Source: Ramlibacter albus (GTDB lineage Bacteria; Pseudomonadota; Gammaproteobacteria; Burkholderiales; Burkholderiaceae_C). Taken from it: DNA of 64,000 nucleotides. The stretch lies in the NCBI RefSeq assembly GCF_014297445.1, contig NZ_JACORU010000002.1:434001-498000 (forward strand), given 5' to 3'. Position 1 is the first letter of the stretch. Each line of letters starts with the position of its first letter. The notes beneath the pieces are model-generated. The model was given only the letters and a program-made list of their open reading frames with translations. It had not been told where the DNA came from and ran no database searches. A program made the position numbers and the translations under genes. Positions 36,487-45,992 of this stretch are shown here, one piece after another.

Positions 36487-38313
36487 ATGAGCACGTTCGA
36501 CAGCACGAAGCGCTTGTTGCCTGACATCTTGTCAGACATTGTGAAGGGCAAGATCCAGCTGCCCGACTTTCAGCGCGGCTGGGTCTGGGATGACGATCAC
36601 ATCAGAAGCCTACTTGTGAGCATCGCGCGCTCATTTCCAGTCGGCGCTGTGATGTTGCTCGAAACCGGTGGCGAGGCCAAATTTCAGCTGCGGCCTATCG
36701 AAGGCGTTGGACTTACACCCCAAGACAGCGAAGCGGAACTCCTGATCCTCGACGGACAGCAGCGGCTCACAACTCTCACTCAGGTATTGGCGCTGAAGTC
36801 GTCGGTCAAGACACGCACGGAAAAAGGCAAGCCTATCGAGCGCCACTACTACTGGGACATTTCGAAAGCGCTGGACGGCACTCCACTTGAAGACGCCATC
36901 GTCGCCGTCGAGGCTGATCACCGGCTCCGCACGAATTTCGGGAAGGAAATCAAACTCGATTTGAGCAGCACGGAGCTCGAGTGCGAACAATTGCACTTCC
37001 CTTGCGATCAAACTCTGAAGTCGGACGCTTGGGAATCCGCATTAATCAAGATCAGCCCGGAGAAGTTCATGACATACATGAAGTTCCGGGAGTCAGTCCT
37101 TGACGCATTCCGCAACTATCAGTTGCCCGTAATCCAGCTGCACAAGTCCACCTCTAAAGAAGCTGTATGTTTGGTCTTTGAGAAGGTCAACACAGGGGGT
37201 GTTCCGCTTAACGTCTTCGAGCTTGTCACGGCAACGTATGCGGCAGATGGCTACAACCTTCGCGACGACTGGTACGGCAGCGCTGCACGAAAGGTATCGT
37301 CCCGCCAGGAACGACTTCGCAAGGAGCCGGTGCTTGAACAGGTGGAGACCACGGATTTTCTGCAGGCAATCACGATGTTGCAGACACTGGAACTCCGAAA
37401 AGCTGATCTTGCGACAGGGAAAACTGGCAAACAGGTCACACCAGCAAGCGCCAAGAGAGCTTCGATCCTGATGCTGGAGCTCGGGGACTACAAGAAGTGG
37501 GCGGGGCGAGTGGAACGCGGGTTTCTGCTTGCCGCAAAATTCTTGCGCAAGGAACAAATCCGAGACCCTCGCGAGCTACCGTATCGCACTCAGCTCGCAC
37601 CCCTCGCGGCGGTCCTGGCTTTGCTTGAAGAGCGGTGGCTTGAACCGGTAATTCAAGGCAAACTTTCGCGCTGGTACTGGTGCGGTGTGCTAGGCGAGCT
37701 TTACGGTGGAGCTGTCGAGACTCGCATCGCCAACGACGTTGAGGAGCTTCTGCAGTGGATATTGGACGACGGGCCGGAGCCCCGCACCATCCGCGATGCA
37801 TCCTTCAGTCCTGATCGACTCGACCGAATCACTTCCCGCTTGAGTGCGGCGTACAAAGGCATCAACATGCTCGTATTGCGTGAAGGTGCAGCGGATTTCT
37901 TCTGGAAGGCGCAAATCAAGGAGCTGGAGCAGGAAGAGATCAACCTCGACATCCACCACATCTTTCCGCAGATCTGGTGTGAAAACGCGGGGATCAAGCG
38001 AGCCACCTATAACGCAATAGTGAACAAGACTCCGATCTCGTACAAGGCTAACCGAATGATCGGTGGTTCTTCCCCTTCGTCATATTTGCGCCGCCTTCAA
38101 GATCACAAGCAGGTGCAGCTCTCTGACATCGCGATGAATGAATTGCTATCAAGCCACTGCATTGACCCGGCAGCTATGCGCTCCGATAACTTCAACTCCT
38201 TCTACCAAGCGAGAAAGAAATCGCTCCTCGCGCTAATTGAGCGCGCCATGGGAAAATCCCCAGTGCAAGGTTCGGTCGACGAATCTGAATTCGATGACGC
38301 CGAAGCCGCGTAG
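36487..38313 (+). CDS. DUF262/DUF1524 protein, GmrSD-like restriction family
   Basis: 608 residues. The N-terminal DUF262 domain has the LPDFQRGWVWDDDHI motif (residues 25-39) and the ParB-like nucleotide-binding DGQQR (89-93), followed by FEKVNTGGVPLNVFEL. The C-terminal part has an HNH-type motif, NLDIHHIFPQIWC (H490/H491). GmrSD enzymes of this architecture cut DNA carrying modified bases, so a role in phage defence is likely. The protein is shorter than the fused GmrSD but has both parts. It is followed, in the opposite direction, by an MmeI-like restriction-modification gene. Its codon use is clearly less GC-biased than the flanking housekeeping genes, indicating acquisition by transfer. 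Confidence 0.85.
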   Translation: MSTFDSTKRLLPDILSDIVKGKIQLPDFQRGWVWDDDHIRSLLVSIARSFPVGAVMLLETGGEAKFQLRPIEGVGLTPQDSEAELLILDGQQRLTTLTQVLALKSSVKTRTEKGKPIERHYYWDISKALDGTPLEDAIVAVEADHRLRTNFGKEIKLDLSSTELECEQLHFPCDQTLKSDAWESALIKISPEKFMTYMKFRESVLDAFRNYQLPVIQLHKSTSKEAVCLVFEKVNTGGVPLNVFELVTATYAADGYNLRDDWYGSAARKVSSRQERLRKEPVLEQVETTDFLQAITMLQTLELRKADLATGKTGKQVTPASAKRASILMLELGDYKKWAGRVERGFLLAAKFLRKEQIRDPRELPYRTQLAPLAAVLALLEERWLEPVIQGKLSRWYWCGVLGELYGGAVETRIANDVEELLQWILDDGPEPRTIRDASFSPDRLDRITSRLSAAYKGINMLVLREGAADFFWKAQIKELEQEEINLDIHHIFPQIWCENAGIKRATYNAIVNKTPISYKANRMIGGSSPSSYLRRLQDHKQVQLSDIAMNELLSSHCIDPAAMRSDNFNSFYQARKKSLLALIERAMGKSPVQGSVDESEFDDAEAA

Positions 38314-39916
38314 CAACGATGGCCGTTTAAGGGGTGAGTACGCTGTTCATGCTGCGCGCCTAAGTGCAGCCTGCGAGTCGCGTACGCCTCCCTTGGGGCT
38401 TCTCCTGGCGCCGAGTCGCGTGCGCGGCTTGAAGCCGGAATCCACGTCGAATTGAATTGAGAATTGCGTCATCCGAGTCGAATTTAGTGCTAGAACGCGC
38501 TTCAGTATTTCGTCGTCGGACATCTCCGGAGAGTACTCCGTCCAGCCGTATGCTGCGGCAACGGCCCTATCGAGATTCGCGTGCGCTTCGGCCAGCCAGG
38601 TCGGGAACGCGTTGTACAAGTCGGTTAGCGTTCGACCCTCAAGGTCTGCTTCATGTCCGGGCTTTGGCAACACCCGTTGGGGATACGGGCTGGACTCCAA
38701 ACCAATTGGGGTTACCTCTTCGGAACGGTCGCACCACTCCGGCGGGTTCAGCCAGCTTTCTCGAAGCGTGTTCAATTTCACCGCAGCCGCCGAAACCTGT
38801 CTGTGCGCTTCGTCAGAAGCAGAAGCGCTTGGGAACGGGAAAGTTTCGAAGCAGGACTCCGCGTTGTACGTCGGGTCATTCCCCACACCATGCATTGACG
38901 CCTTAGCCAAGCTCCAAACAGTGTGAATTCGAGAAGAGAGAACACCGAAACTGAAATCGTCGTCTAGCGTTATGGCCAAGAGGCGCGAGTCTGGCCAAAT
39001 GCTCGATGAAAGCCAAACAAAGAACCGGTGCTTCGAAACTCGGCTTGTCGCAATGTACCGGTCGATCCCCGCGACTGCCTGCCTAAATTCGGCGCCCGAG
39101 CGTCCGTGCCTCCACCAATAGAACTTCCTTGATGCGTCGTTCTGCTTCATTCTCGCTGGATAGACGTACTTCTTGACGTGCTCGAACGGATCGAAATAAA
39201 GACTTGCATCAGCCTCTGTAAGTCCGTGAAAGTCGATGATCCAACGATCGGCCCGCCGCCCCGTCACATCATCACCATTCATCAGCGGCTTCAACACATC
39301 TGCGTTCGACTTCCCTGATGGATTTGGAGTCGCGAGCCATTTCCTTGCGAGGTCACCGTCTATATCGAATGCGCCGACTTTCACTGGCCCCTGAAACGCC
39401 TTCCCGTGATTCTCACTAAGATCTCCAGCAGTGGTGAGATCAAAGCTGGCGTTTCCCCGCAGGTCGGCAGTGATAACAGGGACCTCGGAGCCATCAAGCC
39501 GGCACTCTTGATTGGTGCGTCCAAAACAAACCATTGACACTCGTACTGCGGTGCCCCTGTCCCACCAAGGCTCATCTGACCATGCCTCGAAAACCCGAGT
39601 GGCTTTGCTGATTGCGTCGAGTACGGAACGGTTCGCTCCATTACGAATTGCCTGCGTCGCAACCAGCCCGACTGCGCCCACTCCGCGTTCGACGAGCTGT
39701 TTTCGACTCTTCTCGAACCAATAGCACACAAGGTCAACTTCCGCCGGCAAGGCCCCTTTGTACGCAGCACGAAGTGCGGTAGCATACTCGGGGCCGAGTT
39801 CCCGCCTCACCTTCTTGTTCCCGACGAATGGCGGATTCCCAACTATCACACTGGAATCTGGCCTGAACCGCCCCGGGATTTGAGGAGGCTCCTTCATTTG
39901 AGAAGATGGAGCCATC

Positions 39917-40237
39917 ATGAGGAAGTCAAAGTTCTCCCCCGAGGTGCAGGAACGTGCAGTGCGCATGGTCTTCGACGCCAAGGACCAATATCCGTCGCAG
40001 TGGGCGGCGATCGAATCCATTGCCATCAAGATCGGCTGCACGCCTGAGACGCTGCGGCGCTGGGTGCGCCAGGGCGAGCGTGACATCGGCGTGCGCGAAG
40101 GGCCGACGACGGCTGAACAGCAGCGCGTGAAGGAACTCGAGCGCGAGGTGCGCGAGCTGCGCCGCGCCAACGAGATCCTGAAGCTGGCCGGCGCGTATTT
40201 CGCCCAGGCGGAGCTCGACCGCCGCTTGAAGTCGTGA
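39917..40237 (+). CDS. IS3-family OrfA (HTH protein)
   Basis: 106 residues. Helix-turn-helix of the transposase_8 type: [20 protein letters not shown], then [21 protein letters not shown] leucine-rich coiled coil follows ([20 protein letters not shown]). It binds the IS ends and forms the N-terminal part of the OrfAB fusion transposase. Its stop overlaps the orfB start region, the normal place for -1 frameshifting. Confidence 0.93.
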   Translation: MRKSKFSPEVQERAVRMVFDAKDQYPSQWAAIESIAIKIGCTPETLRRWVRQGERDIGVREGPTTAEQQRVKELEREVRELRRANEILKLAGAYFAQAELDRRLKS

Positions 40238-41211
40238 TGTCGTTCGTCGACGAGCACCGCGCTCGTTTCGGGGTCGAGCCGATCTGCAAGGTCTTGCAGG
40301 TTGCCCCGTCGATGTATTGGCGCGAGGACGAGCGTCGCCGCGATCCAGCACGCTGCCCGCCGAGGCGCCAGCGTGACGCGCGGCTGATGCCCGAGATCGA
40401 TCGCGTGTGGAACGCCAACATGCGTGTTTACGGCGCCGACAAGGTCTGGAAGCAGCTCAATCGCGAGCGCATCCGGGTGGCGCGCTGCACCGTGGAGCGA
40501 CTGATGCGCCGGCTCGGCCTGCGCGGTGTTGTGCGCGGCAAGAACGTTCGCACGACTGTTGCGGACGCGAAGGCGCCGTGCCCATTGGATCGCGTCAATC
40601 GGGAGTTCCGCGCCGACAGGCCCAACCAGCTGTGGGTCAGCGACTTCACCTACGTGTCGACCTGGCAGGGCTTCGTGTACGTGGCTTTCGTCATCGACGT
40701 GTTCGCTCGGCGCATCGTCGGCTGGCGAGTCAGCTCCTCGATGACAACCGACTTCGTGCTCGATGCGCTGGAGCAGGCGCTTTACGCGCGCAGGAACGAA
40801 CGCGAAGGCGACCTGGTCCATCACTCCGACAGGGGCTCGCAGTACGTCTCCATTCGCTACAGCGAGCGGCTTGCCGAGGCGCGCATCGAGCCCTCGGTGG
40901 GCAGCAGGGGCGACAGCTACGACAATGCGCTGGCCGAGACGATCAACGGCCTCTACAAGGTCGAATTGATCCATCGTCGGGCGCCGTGGAAAACGCGCGA
41001 GGCCGTCGAACTCGCGACGCTGGAATGGGTCTCGTGGTTCAACCACCATCGCTTGCTTGAACCGATCGGCTACATCCCGCCGGCCGAGGCCGAGGCGAAC
41101 TACTGGCAGCAGCAGAGGGCCTTGCATCCTGGGGGGCCTCCGGCGGCCCCTGCGGGGGGCTTGAAGAAAGGAGAATCCAAAAGCCGAATTCAGCAGACCG
41201 CTTCGGTCTGA
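40237..41211 (+). CDS. IS3-family OrfB transposase (DDE)
   Basis: About 324 residues from ATG 40237 (GTG 40234 is in frame). The catalytic rve domain shows D in LWVSDFTYVSTW, D in VHHSDRGSQYVS and E in YDNALAETINGLYK, the DDE triad with the usual spacing. It is probably produced mainly as an OrfAB fusion by frameshifting near 40230. The gene is full length, so the element may still be mobile. Confidence 0.93.
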   Translation: MSFVDEHRARFGVEPICKVLQVAPSMYWREDERRRDPARCPPRRQRDARLMPEIDRVWNANMRVYGADKVWKQLNRERIRVARCTVERLMRRLGLRGVVRGKNVRTTVADAKAPCPLDRVNREFRADRPNQLWVSDFTYVSTWQGFVYVAFVIDVFARRIVGWRVSSSMTTDFVLDALEQALYARRNEREGDLVHHSDRGSQYVSIRYSERLAEARIEPSVGSRGDSYDNALAETINGLYKVELIHRRAPWKTREAVELATLEWVSWFNHHRLLEPIGYIPPAEAEANYWQQQRALHPGGPPAAPAGGLKKGESKSRIQQTASV

Positions 41212-42809
41212 CTCACACCAACTGGTCTCCACGAAACCCGGGGTGGTTCAGGCCACTGCGCTGGAGCAACATGTCCGCTACTTTCTGACAAGAGCGCATC
41301 ACGACACTCAATTTGATCAAGGGGCTCAAGCACCGGATTCAGTTTCCACCCGTAACCATTCTGCTTTCGCCACTGCAGCTCACCAATCCAAATTGTCATT
41401 CGCGCAAGTTCGGCTGCGTACTCGTTGATCTCAATGCCGCGCACGTTGTGGGGACCCGTCACGGGCAATTGCGGCTGAAGCCCGAGCATCTCAGCTTCGA
41501 TGTTCACTTGGCGCTCAATGTCCTTTAGTACCTTCAGCGCGAGATAAAGAAAATTCCCGCTACCACATGCTGGATCAAGCACTGTGAAGTTCTTGAGGCG
41601 CTCAAGGAACAGTGAAAAAACTGCCTTGGCATCGCGATCGGCCTTGTTTGCCCGAGCCTGGAGCCCCGAATGGCGCTTCCGCAGCGCCTCTGTCTTGCTG
41701 GAGATGCCCTTCGCACGTACTCGCAAGTAGTCACGCGTGCTCAGGAGAGTGGAAATCTGAGTCTTCGCAACATTCCACTCATGGATGAGCGGACGTCGAA
41801 TTACCGGATCTATGATCTTCCAGATGATGCTTGGATCTGTGTAGAAGGCGCCGAGCTGGCCTCGCTTCGCAGGATCAAGTCCACGTTCAAACAGCGTTCC
41901 AAAGATGCTTGCGTCTATCGCACTCCAGTTCAGCGATGCGACTTCGGCGAGTGTGTCGACGCACGCTGCAGGTAAGGAAGGAACTTCGATCCGGTTGAAC
42001 AAACCACCATTGAACCAGGCGATGTCATCCGCACCGAAGGCCCCGCCCAGACGCATCGCGTCGAACAGACCCTGCAGCCCTTTCTGCAGTGCCTTTCCCT
42101 CAGACCTCTTGAGAAGCATGCGCTTGTACACGTTCTTCGGAAGAAGTCCAATGTCCTCCGCGAAATAGCAAAACACGCATTGCGACAAAAAGTGCGCGAC
42201 GACCTGCGGTTTCGCACCGGAGGACCTCAGCGACTCGGCTATCGATGCGAAAGCCGTTGCTGCACTTTCCGTAACTTGCTTCGAGCTCTGCGCTGGTTGA
42301 AAGCTGTATGGGTCGGTGAAAACTGCTCTAAGCTTTTGCCGAACTCTCGCATCGCGAAGATCGTCGGCTGAGAATTCGATGGTGGTGCTTGGAAATCCCG
42401 TGAAGTGCGTGTGTATTTCAAAGCGCAATCGATCGCAAACGATTAGAAGCGGCGGATTGTCAAGCGGCAACGTGTACTGCATTAGCTGCTCAAGCGCTTC
42501 GCGCAGGTCACCACCAGGCCTCTTGTACTCCCATGCAAAGCAGCCTTGCTTCCATACGTCCGCGAACCGCACGCGTCCACTCGCGGAGTTGTGACCGCGC
42601 TCGAAACAATAGCTATCAGCATCTTCCGGAGGATCGACGCCAAGAATTCGGCAAAGCCCAATGAAGTGAGGCTGAGCGCCAGCACGTTCGCTAAGTCTGA
42701 ATGACTTACCGCTAGCGCTCCATTGCCGAATAAAGTCGACAACTTCGGCCGCGATGGGAGCTGGCGCTTCGCCTGCCGGCGTGGCGAGCTCTGACCCACT
42801 CGTGTTCAT

Positions 42810-43180
42810 TCTGTCTCTCCCAATCCGGGAGAAGACATGGTCAACAGCCATTGAAGTAGGGTCAACAATGCACGCGCCAGTTCACAATGGCCCAAGGGTA
42901 ACCCCTAACACCACTGACGCACGAGAGCAACGAATGCTCCAAGTAAAGAATTCAAATTTACTAATCGACCGTCGTCCGCAGTCTCCTGCGAATAGCAAAG
43001 GTCGCGGCCGTATACAGAGGGCTCTAGGTTGGGTGCAAATAGATAGTTGTTCCAACTGACACCGTGTATGTACCCAGCATCTTCACCGTTTTGCGCGGCG
43101 GCGCCACACCCTTGTTCAGTTGCCGAGCGATTGCGGCTAGCTTTTCGTCATAAACCATATCGCGCCCCCTCATACTGCAA
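42810..43180. other. Gap between restriction gene and Bug receptor
   Basis: Low-GC stretch of 371 bp. Apart from the 44-codon frame at 43024-43158 nothing is recognisable. It probably contains the promoter of the disrupted restriction gene and the right edge of the island. Confidence 0.5.
43024..43158 (-). CDS. Small hypothetical protein (44 aa)
   Basis: Short frame from ATG 43158 to TAG, beginning MVYDEKLAAIARQLNKG and ending YTVSVGTTIYLHPT. GAGGGGG lies about 6 bp before the ATG. The amino-acid composition is protein-like and the N-terminal helix is amphipathic. It might be a truncated remnant. No family recognised, and it could be chance. Confidence 0.3.
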   Translation of the reverse strand: MVYDEKLAAIARQLNKGVAPPRKTVKMLGTYTVSVGTTIYLHPT

Positions 43181-44140
43181 CTACTCTGAAGTTATCCCAT
43201 TCTTCCGGATCAACTCCCCATACTTCACCAACTGCCCCTTAGTCGCCACCCCCAACTCCTCCGGACTCGTCCCCCTGGGCGTCAACCCCTGCGCATCCAG
43301 CTTCGCCTTCACTTCCGGATCCTCCAGCGCCTTCTTCACTTCCTCCGCCAGCCGATTCACGATCCCCTTCGGCGTCCCCGCCGGCGCCATCAGGGCGAAC
43401 CACGAATTGAACTCGAACCCCGGCAACCCGCTCTCCCCCACCGTCGGCACATCCGGGAACTGCGGCATCCGCTTCGGCGTCGTCACCCCCAGCAGCCGCA
43501 CCTTCCCCGACTGGATCAGCGGCTTCACGGTGCTGATGCCCTGCATCGCCGTCAGCACCTCGCCCGCGCCCACGCCCACCGCCGCCTGCGTCGCGCCCTT
43601 GTAGGGCACGTGCTGCATCTGCACGCCCGCCTGGCTCGCGAACAGCGCCATCGCGATGTGCTGCGGGCTGCCGTTGCCGCCGCTGCCGTAGTCGATCTTG
43701 CCGGGCGCCTTCTTCGCGCTCGCGATCAGGTCCGCGGCCGTCTTCTCGGGCGCGGTGGCAGTCACCACCAGGCCCCACTCCACGGTGGCCACAAGCGATA
43801 CGGGCTCGAAGTCCTTCAGGATGTCCCACGGCATCTTGGCCGTCATGTTGGGCACCATGGTCATGATGCTGTCGTTGAAGCCGCCCAGCGTGTAGCCGTC
43901 CGGCGCGGCCTTCGCGACGTCGGTGGCGCCGATCAAGCCCGCGGCGCCGGGCTTGTTCTCGATGACGATGCCCTGGCCCATGTTGCGAGACATGCGTTCG
44001 GCGACGATGCGGGCGGCGTTGTCGACGGCGGAGCCGGCGGCCAGGGGGACGATGATGCGGATGGGTTTGGTGGGGTAGCCCTGTTGCGCGTGGGTACTCG
44101 CGACGAGCAGCAGGGCAAAGGCGATGGCGAAGGATTTCAT
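43181..44140 (-). CDS. Bug/TctC-family tripartite tricarboxylate receptor
   Basis: 319 residues. Signal peptide MKSFAIAFALLLVASTHAQ; family start YPTKPIRIIVPLAAGSAVDN, where SAVD replaces the more common GGxxD. VIENKPGAAGLIGATDVAK, YGSGGNGSPQHIAMALF and QHVPYKGATQAAVGVG follow. It lies downstream of an Ldh-type dehydrogenase on the same strand with a REP element between (26 bp), so both probably serve one hydroxy-acid pathway. Upstream codons in frame to 44908 are antisense/alternate-frame sequence of that dehydrogenase. Confidence 0.93.
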   Translation of the reverse strand: MKSFAIAFALLLVASTHAQQGYPTKPIRIIVPLAAGSAVDNAARIVAERMSRNMGQGIVIENKPGAAGLIGATDVAKAAPDGYTLGGFNDSIMTMVPNMTAKMPWDILKDFEPVSLVATVEWGLVVTATAPEKTAADLIASAKKAPGKIDYGSGGNGSPQHIAMALFASQAGVQMQHVPYKGATQAAVGVGAGEVLTAMQGISTVKPLIQSGKVRLLGVTTPKRMPQFPDVPTVGESGLPGFEFNSWFALMAPAGTPKGIVNRLAEEVKKALEDPEVKAKLDAQGLTPRGTSPEELGVATKGQLVKYGELIRKNGITSE

Positions 44141-44157
44141 TGCGGCACTCCTCGATA

Positions 44158-44182
44158 GATCCCGGGTCAAGCCCGGGATGAC
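44158..44182 (-). repeat. REP-like palindrome
   Basis: GATCCCGGGTCAAGCCCGGG continuing ATGAC. It contains the stop codon of the dehydrogenase gene and separates it from the receptor gene. It also shows what the REP split by the IS110 element looked like before insertion. Confidence 0.8.
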
Positions 44183-45234
44183 TGTGTTGACAGCCGTGGG
44201 ACGCCAAGATCGTCGGCGAAGGTGTGCAGGTTGGCAAGCAACGCATCGGGCAACGCGATCCCGTCGCGCTCGTTGGCGAGCCGCTTCGCATGGCTCTGCT
44301 CGCCCGGCATCCAGATGCGGTCCACGCCCGGCATGCGCTCGCTCGCGCGCAGCTCGCGGATCAACTTGTCGACACGGGCCTTGAACTCGGCCACCTCGCC
44401 GAACGCATCGGGGTCGATCACGCAGATCGCCTGCCCGGTGTTGGTCACGCTCACGATGTCCTTGTTGAAATCGATCGTCTCGCTGCCCATCGCCGCACCG
44501 TTCAACGTGCCCGCCAGCAGCCCCACCACCATCGCGAGCCCATAGCCCTTGTAGCCGCCGATGGGCATGAGGAAGCCCTCTTCCGACCGCTTCGGGTCCG
44601 TCAGCGGCTCGCCCTTGCGGTCGATCATCCAGCCCACCGGCATCTGCTCGCCGCGTTGCGCTTTCGCCTTCACTTTGCCGTACGCAGCAACCGTGGTCGC
44701 CATGTCCAGCACCACCGGCGGCTCTTCGCCGGCGGGCACTGCGACGGCGATGGGGTTCGTCGACAACAGCATGTCCAGCCCACCCCAAGGCGGCAAATGG
44801 TTCGCGTTGCCCACCGCGTAGTACATGCCGATCATGTCGTGCTCGAGCGCCATGCGCGCATACAGGCTCGCCGGCCCCGCGTGGTTGGACAGGCGCGCGC
44901 CCACCCACGCCACACCGCAGTTCCTCGCCTTCTCGATTGCGATCTGCGCGGCCCGCTGCATCACGAGGTGGCCCATGCCGTTGTCGCCGTCGAGGAGCGC
45001 CATCGCGGCTTTCTCCTTCACCACCTTGATGTTCGGCGTGAGGTTCATGCCGCCCGCGCGGATGCGCTTCGAATACGGGATGAGCCGGATCACGCCGTGC
45101 CCGTCGCTGCCCTGAGCCTCGGCTTCGGCCATGAGGTGGCCCACGGTCGCTGCGTCCTGTGGCGGCAGGCCCAGTTTTTCCAGGCAGGTGGTGATGAAGC
45201 GGCGCAGCTGCGCCACGGGGATGCGGTCTGTCAT
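44167..45234 (-). CDS. Malate/L-lactate dehydrogenase family (Ldh_2) oxidoreductase
   Basis: 355 residues of the NAD(P)-dependent Ldh_2/MdhI fold (malate, lactate, ureidoglycolate, sulfolactate dehydrogenases), unrelated to classical MDH/LDH. Signatures: AEAQGSDGHGVIRLIPYSKR with the catalytic His, GNGMGH-like DGDNGMGHLVMQRA, ARLSNHAGPASLYAR, and VVLDMATTVAAYGKVKAKA, PIGGYKGYGLAMVVGLLAG in the second half. It oxidises a 2-hydroxy acid to the 2-oxo acid in the cytoplasm. The last residues (QSSRA) are encoded by the REP element at 44158. It is followed by a Bug receptor. Confidence 0.9.
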   Translation of the reverse strand: MTDRIPVAQLRRFITTCLEKLGLPPQDAATVGHLMAEAEAQGSDGHGVIRLIPYSKRIRAGGMNLTPNIKVVKEKAAMALLDGDNGMGHLVMQRAAQIAIEKARNCGVAWVGARLSNHAGPASLYARMALEHDMIGMYYAVGNANHLPPWGGLDMLLSTNPIAVAVPAGEEPPVVLDMATTVAAYGKVKAKAQRGEQMPVGWMIDRKGEPLTDPKRSEEGFLMPIGGYKGYGLAMVVGLLAGTLNGAAMGSETIDFNKDIVSVTNTGQAICVIDPDAFGEVAEFKARVDKLIRELRASERMPGVDRIWMPGEQSHAKRLANERDGIALPDALLANLHTFADDLGVPRLSTQSSRA

Positions 45235-45242
45235 TCGCGTTA

Positions 45243-45992
45243 CTACCTCAACAAATCGTCCATCGACCCACGCTGGAAGAGGCCCGGCGGCAGCGTCACC
45301 TTGCGCACGAGCGGCGTGCGCACGATGCCGCGCGCCGTCAGCCCGGGCGGCGAGGCCACGGCCACTTCGCCGGGCGTCACGCTCACCGTCGCATCGCGGC
45401 CGGCCAGCTCCACCTCGCCCTCGTTCACCCGCACGTAGGTGCCAACGTCGAAGGTGCCGCTCGGGCTGGCCTCGACATGCGACGCGTCGAAGTCGGTGCC
45501 GCGCACGCCGATGGTCGACGTGGGCGTGAACACGCGCACGTTGCGGCTCACCGTGGCCCTGCCGGACACATAGCGGATCGCACCCTTCACCATTCGCGCC
45601 TTCACCGCGCCGCGCTCGGGCCACTGCGGGCCGGGCACTTCGTGCAGCTTCAGCAGCGTCTCCGGCCGCATCGCCACGCGCGAGCCGTCGTCGAACTGCA
45701 GCAGCACTTCGGACTGCTCCTCGGTCAGCACCTCGTCATCGTCGCGCAGCTCCATGCCCTCGGTGGCGGGCAGCACCACCGCGGCGCGCTGCACCGTGGC
45801 CTTGCCGCGCAGGCGCGCCAGGATGCCGGCGTCGGCGTCCACCGAGAAAGCGCCCAGCAGCACGGCGACAGCCAGGGCGGCCGCCGCGCGGCAGCGGCTC
45901 GTGCGCCCATCGACAGGGTCGCGGCCCGCCGACGTGCGCCCGTCGACGGCGGTGCGGCGCCCCGTCATGCGTCCATCCGCGGCTTCGGTCAT
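45243..45992 (-). CDS. FecR-domain protein
   Basis: 249 residues. A polar Arg-rich N-terminus (about 35 residues) precedes one hydrophobic segment AAAALAVAVLLGAFSVDADA, either an uncleaved anchor or a signal peptide. Residues about 60-175 are a FecR domain: LLQFDDGSRVAMRPETLLKL, VKGAIRYVSGRATVSRN and TIGVRGTDFDA. In the classical system FecR senses outer-membrane signals for a sigma factor, but none is present here. Its ATG overlaps the stop of the caspase gene. This is the last gene of the OmpA-CHASE2-caspase-FecR operon and probably lies in the periplasm. Confidence 0.85.
   Translation of the reverse strand: MTEAADGRMTGRRTAVDGRTSAGRDPVDGRTSRCRAAAALAVAVLLGAFSVDADAGILARLRGKATVQRAAVVLPATEGMELRDDDEVLTEEQSEVLLQFDDGSRVAMRPETLLKLHEVPGPQWPERGAVKARMVKGAIRYVSGRATVSRNVRVFTPTSTIGVRGTDFDASHVEASPSGTFDVGTYVRVNEGEVELAGRDATVSVTPGEVAVASPPGLTARGIVRTPLVRKVTLPPGLFQRGSMDDLLR

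Larger units (their letters stand above)
39864..41250 (+). mobile_element. IS3-family insertion sequence
   Basis: 1387 bp with orfA and orfB. Terminal inverted repeats start TGAACCGCCCCGGG (39864) and, read from the other end, TGAACCACCCCGGG (41250), 13 of 14 identical, with weaker matching further in. The target duplication is GGCC (39860-39863 and 41251-41254). It lies in the opposite orientation to the restriction gene it interrupts. Confidence 0.92.
38347..42809 (-). pseudogene. MmeI-like type IIL/IIG restriction-methyltransferase, disrupted by IS3
   Basis: One gene in two pieces, 42809-41251 and 39863-38347. The N-terminal piece has an MmeI-type nuclease domain with D84-x9-E94-x-K96 (FADVWKQGCFAWEYKRPG), a helical linker (LGAFYTDPSIIWKIIDPVI) and methyltransferase motif I VLDPACGSGNFLYLA. 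The C-terminal piece opens with motif IV NPPFVGNKK and continues through the target-recognition region. Excising 39864-41250 plus one GGCC gives AQWPDSSVIVGNPPF in frame and an intact protein of 1023 residues, so inactivation was recent and has no other visible lesion. Start ATG 42809 has GGGAGAG upstream. The insertion separates motif I from motif IV and should abolish both activities. Confidence 0.9.

Noticed and set aside
38347..41232. Single long minus-strand frame of 961 codons joining IS3 antisense sequence to methyltransferase sequence
   Set aside because: Its first 450 codons are the antisense of IS3 orfA/orfB and the junction is the IS end; only the part below 39864 is real gene.
43181..44908. 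Extended Bug receptor of 575 codons
   Set aside because: The extension lies in a wrong frame of the dehydrogenase gene; the signal peptide starts at 44140.
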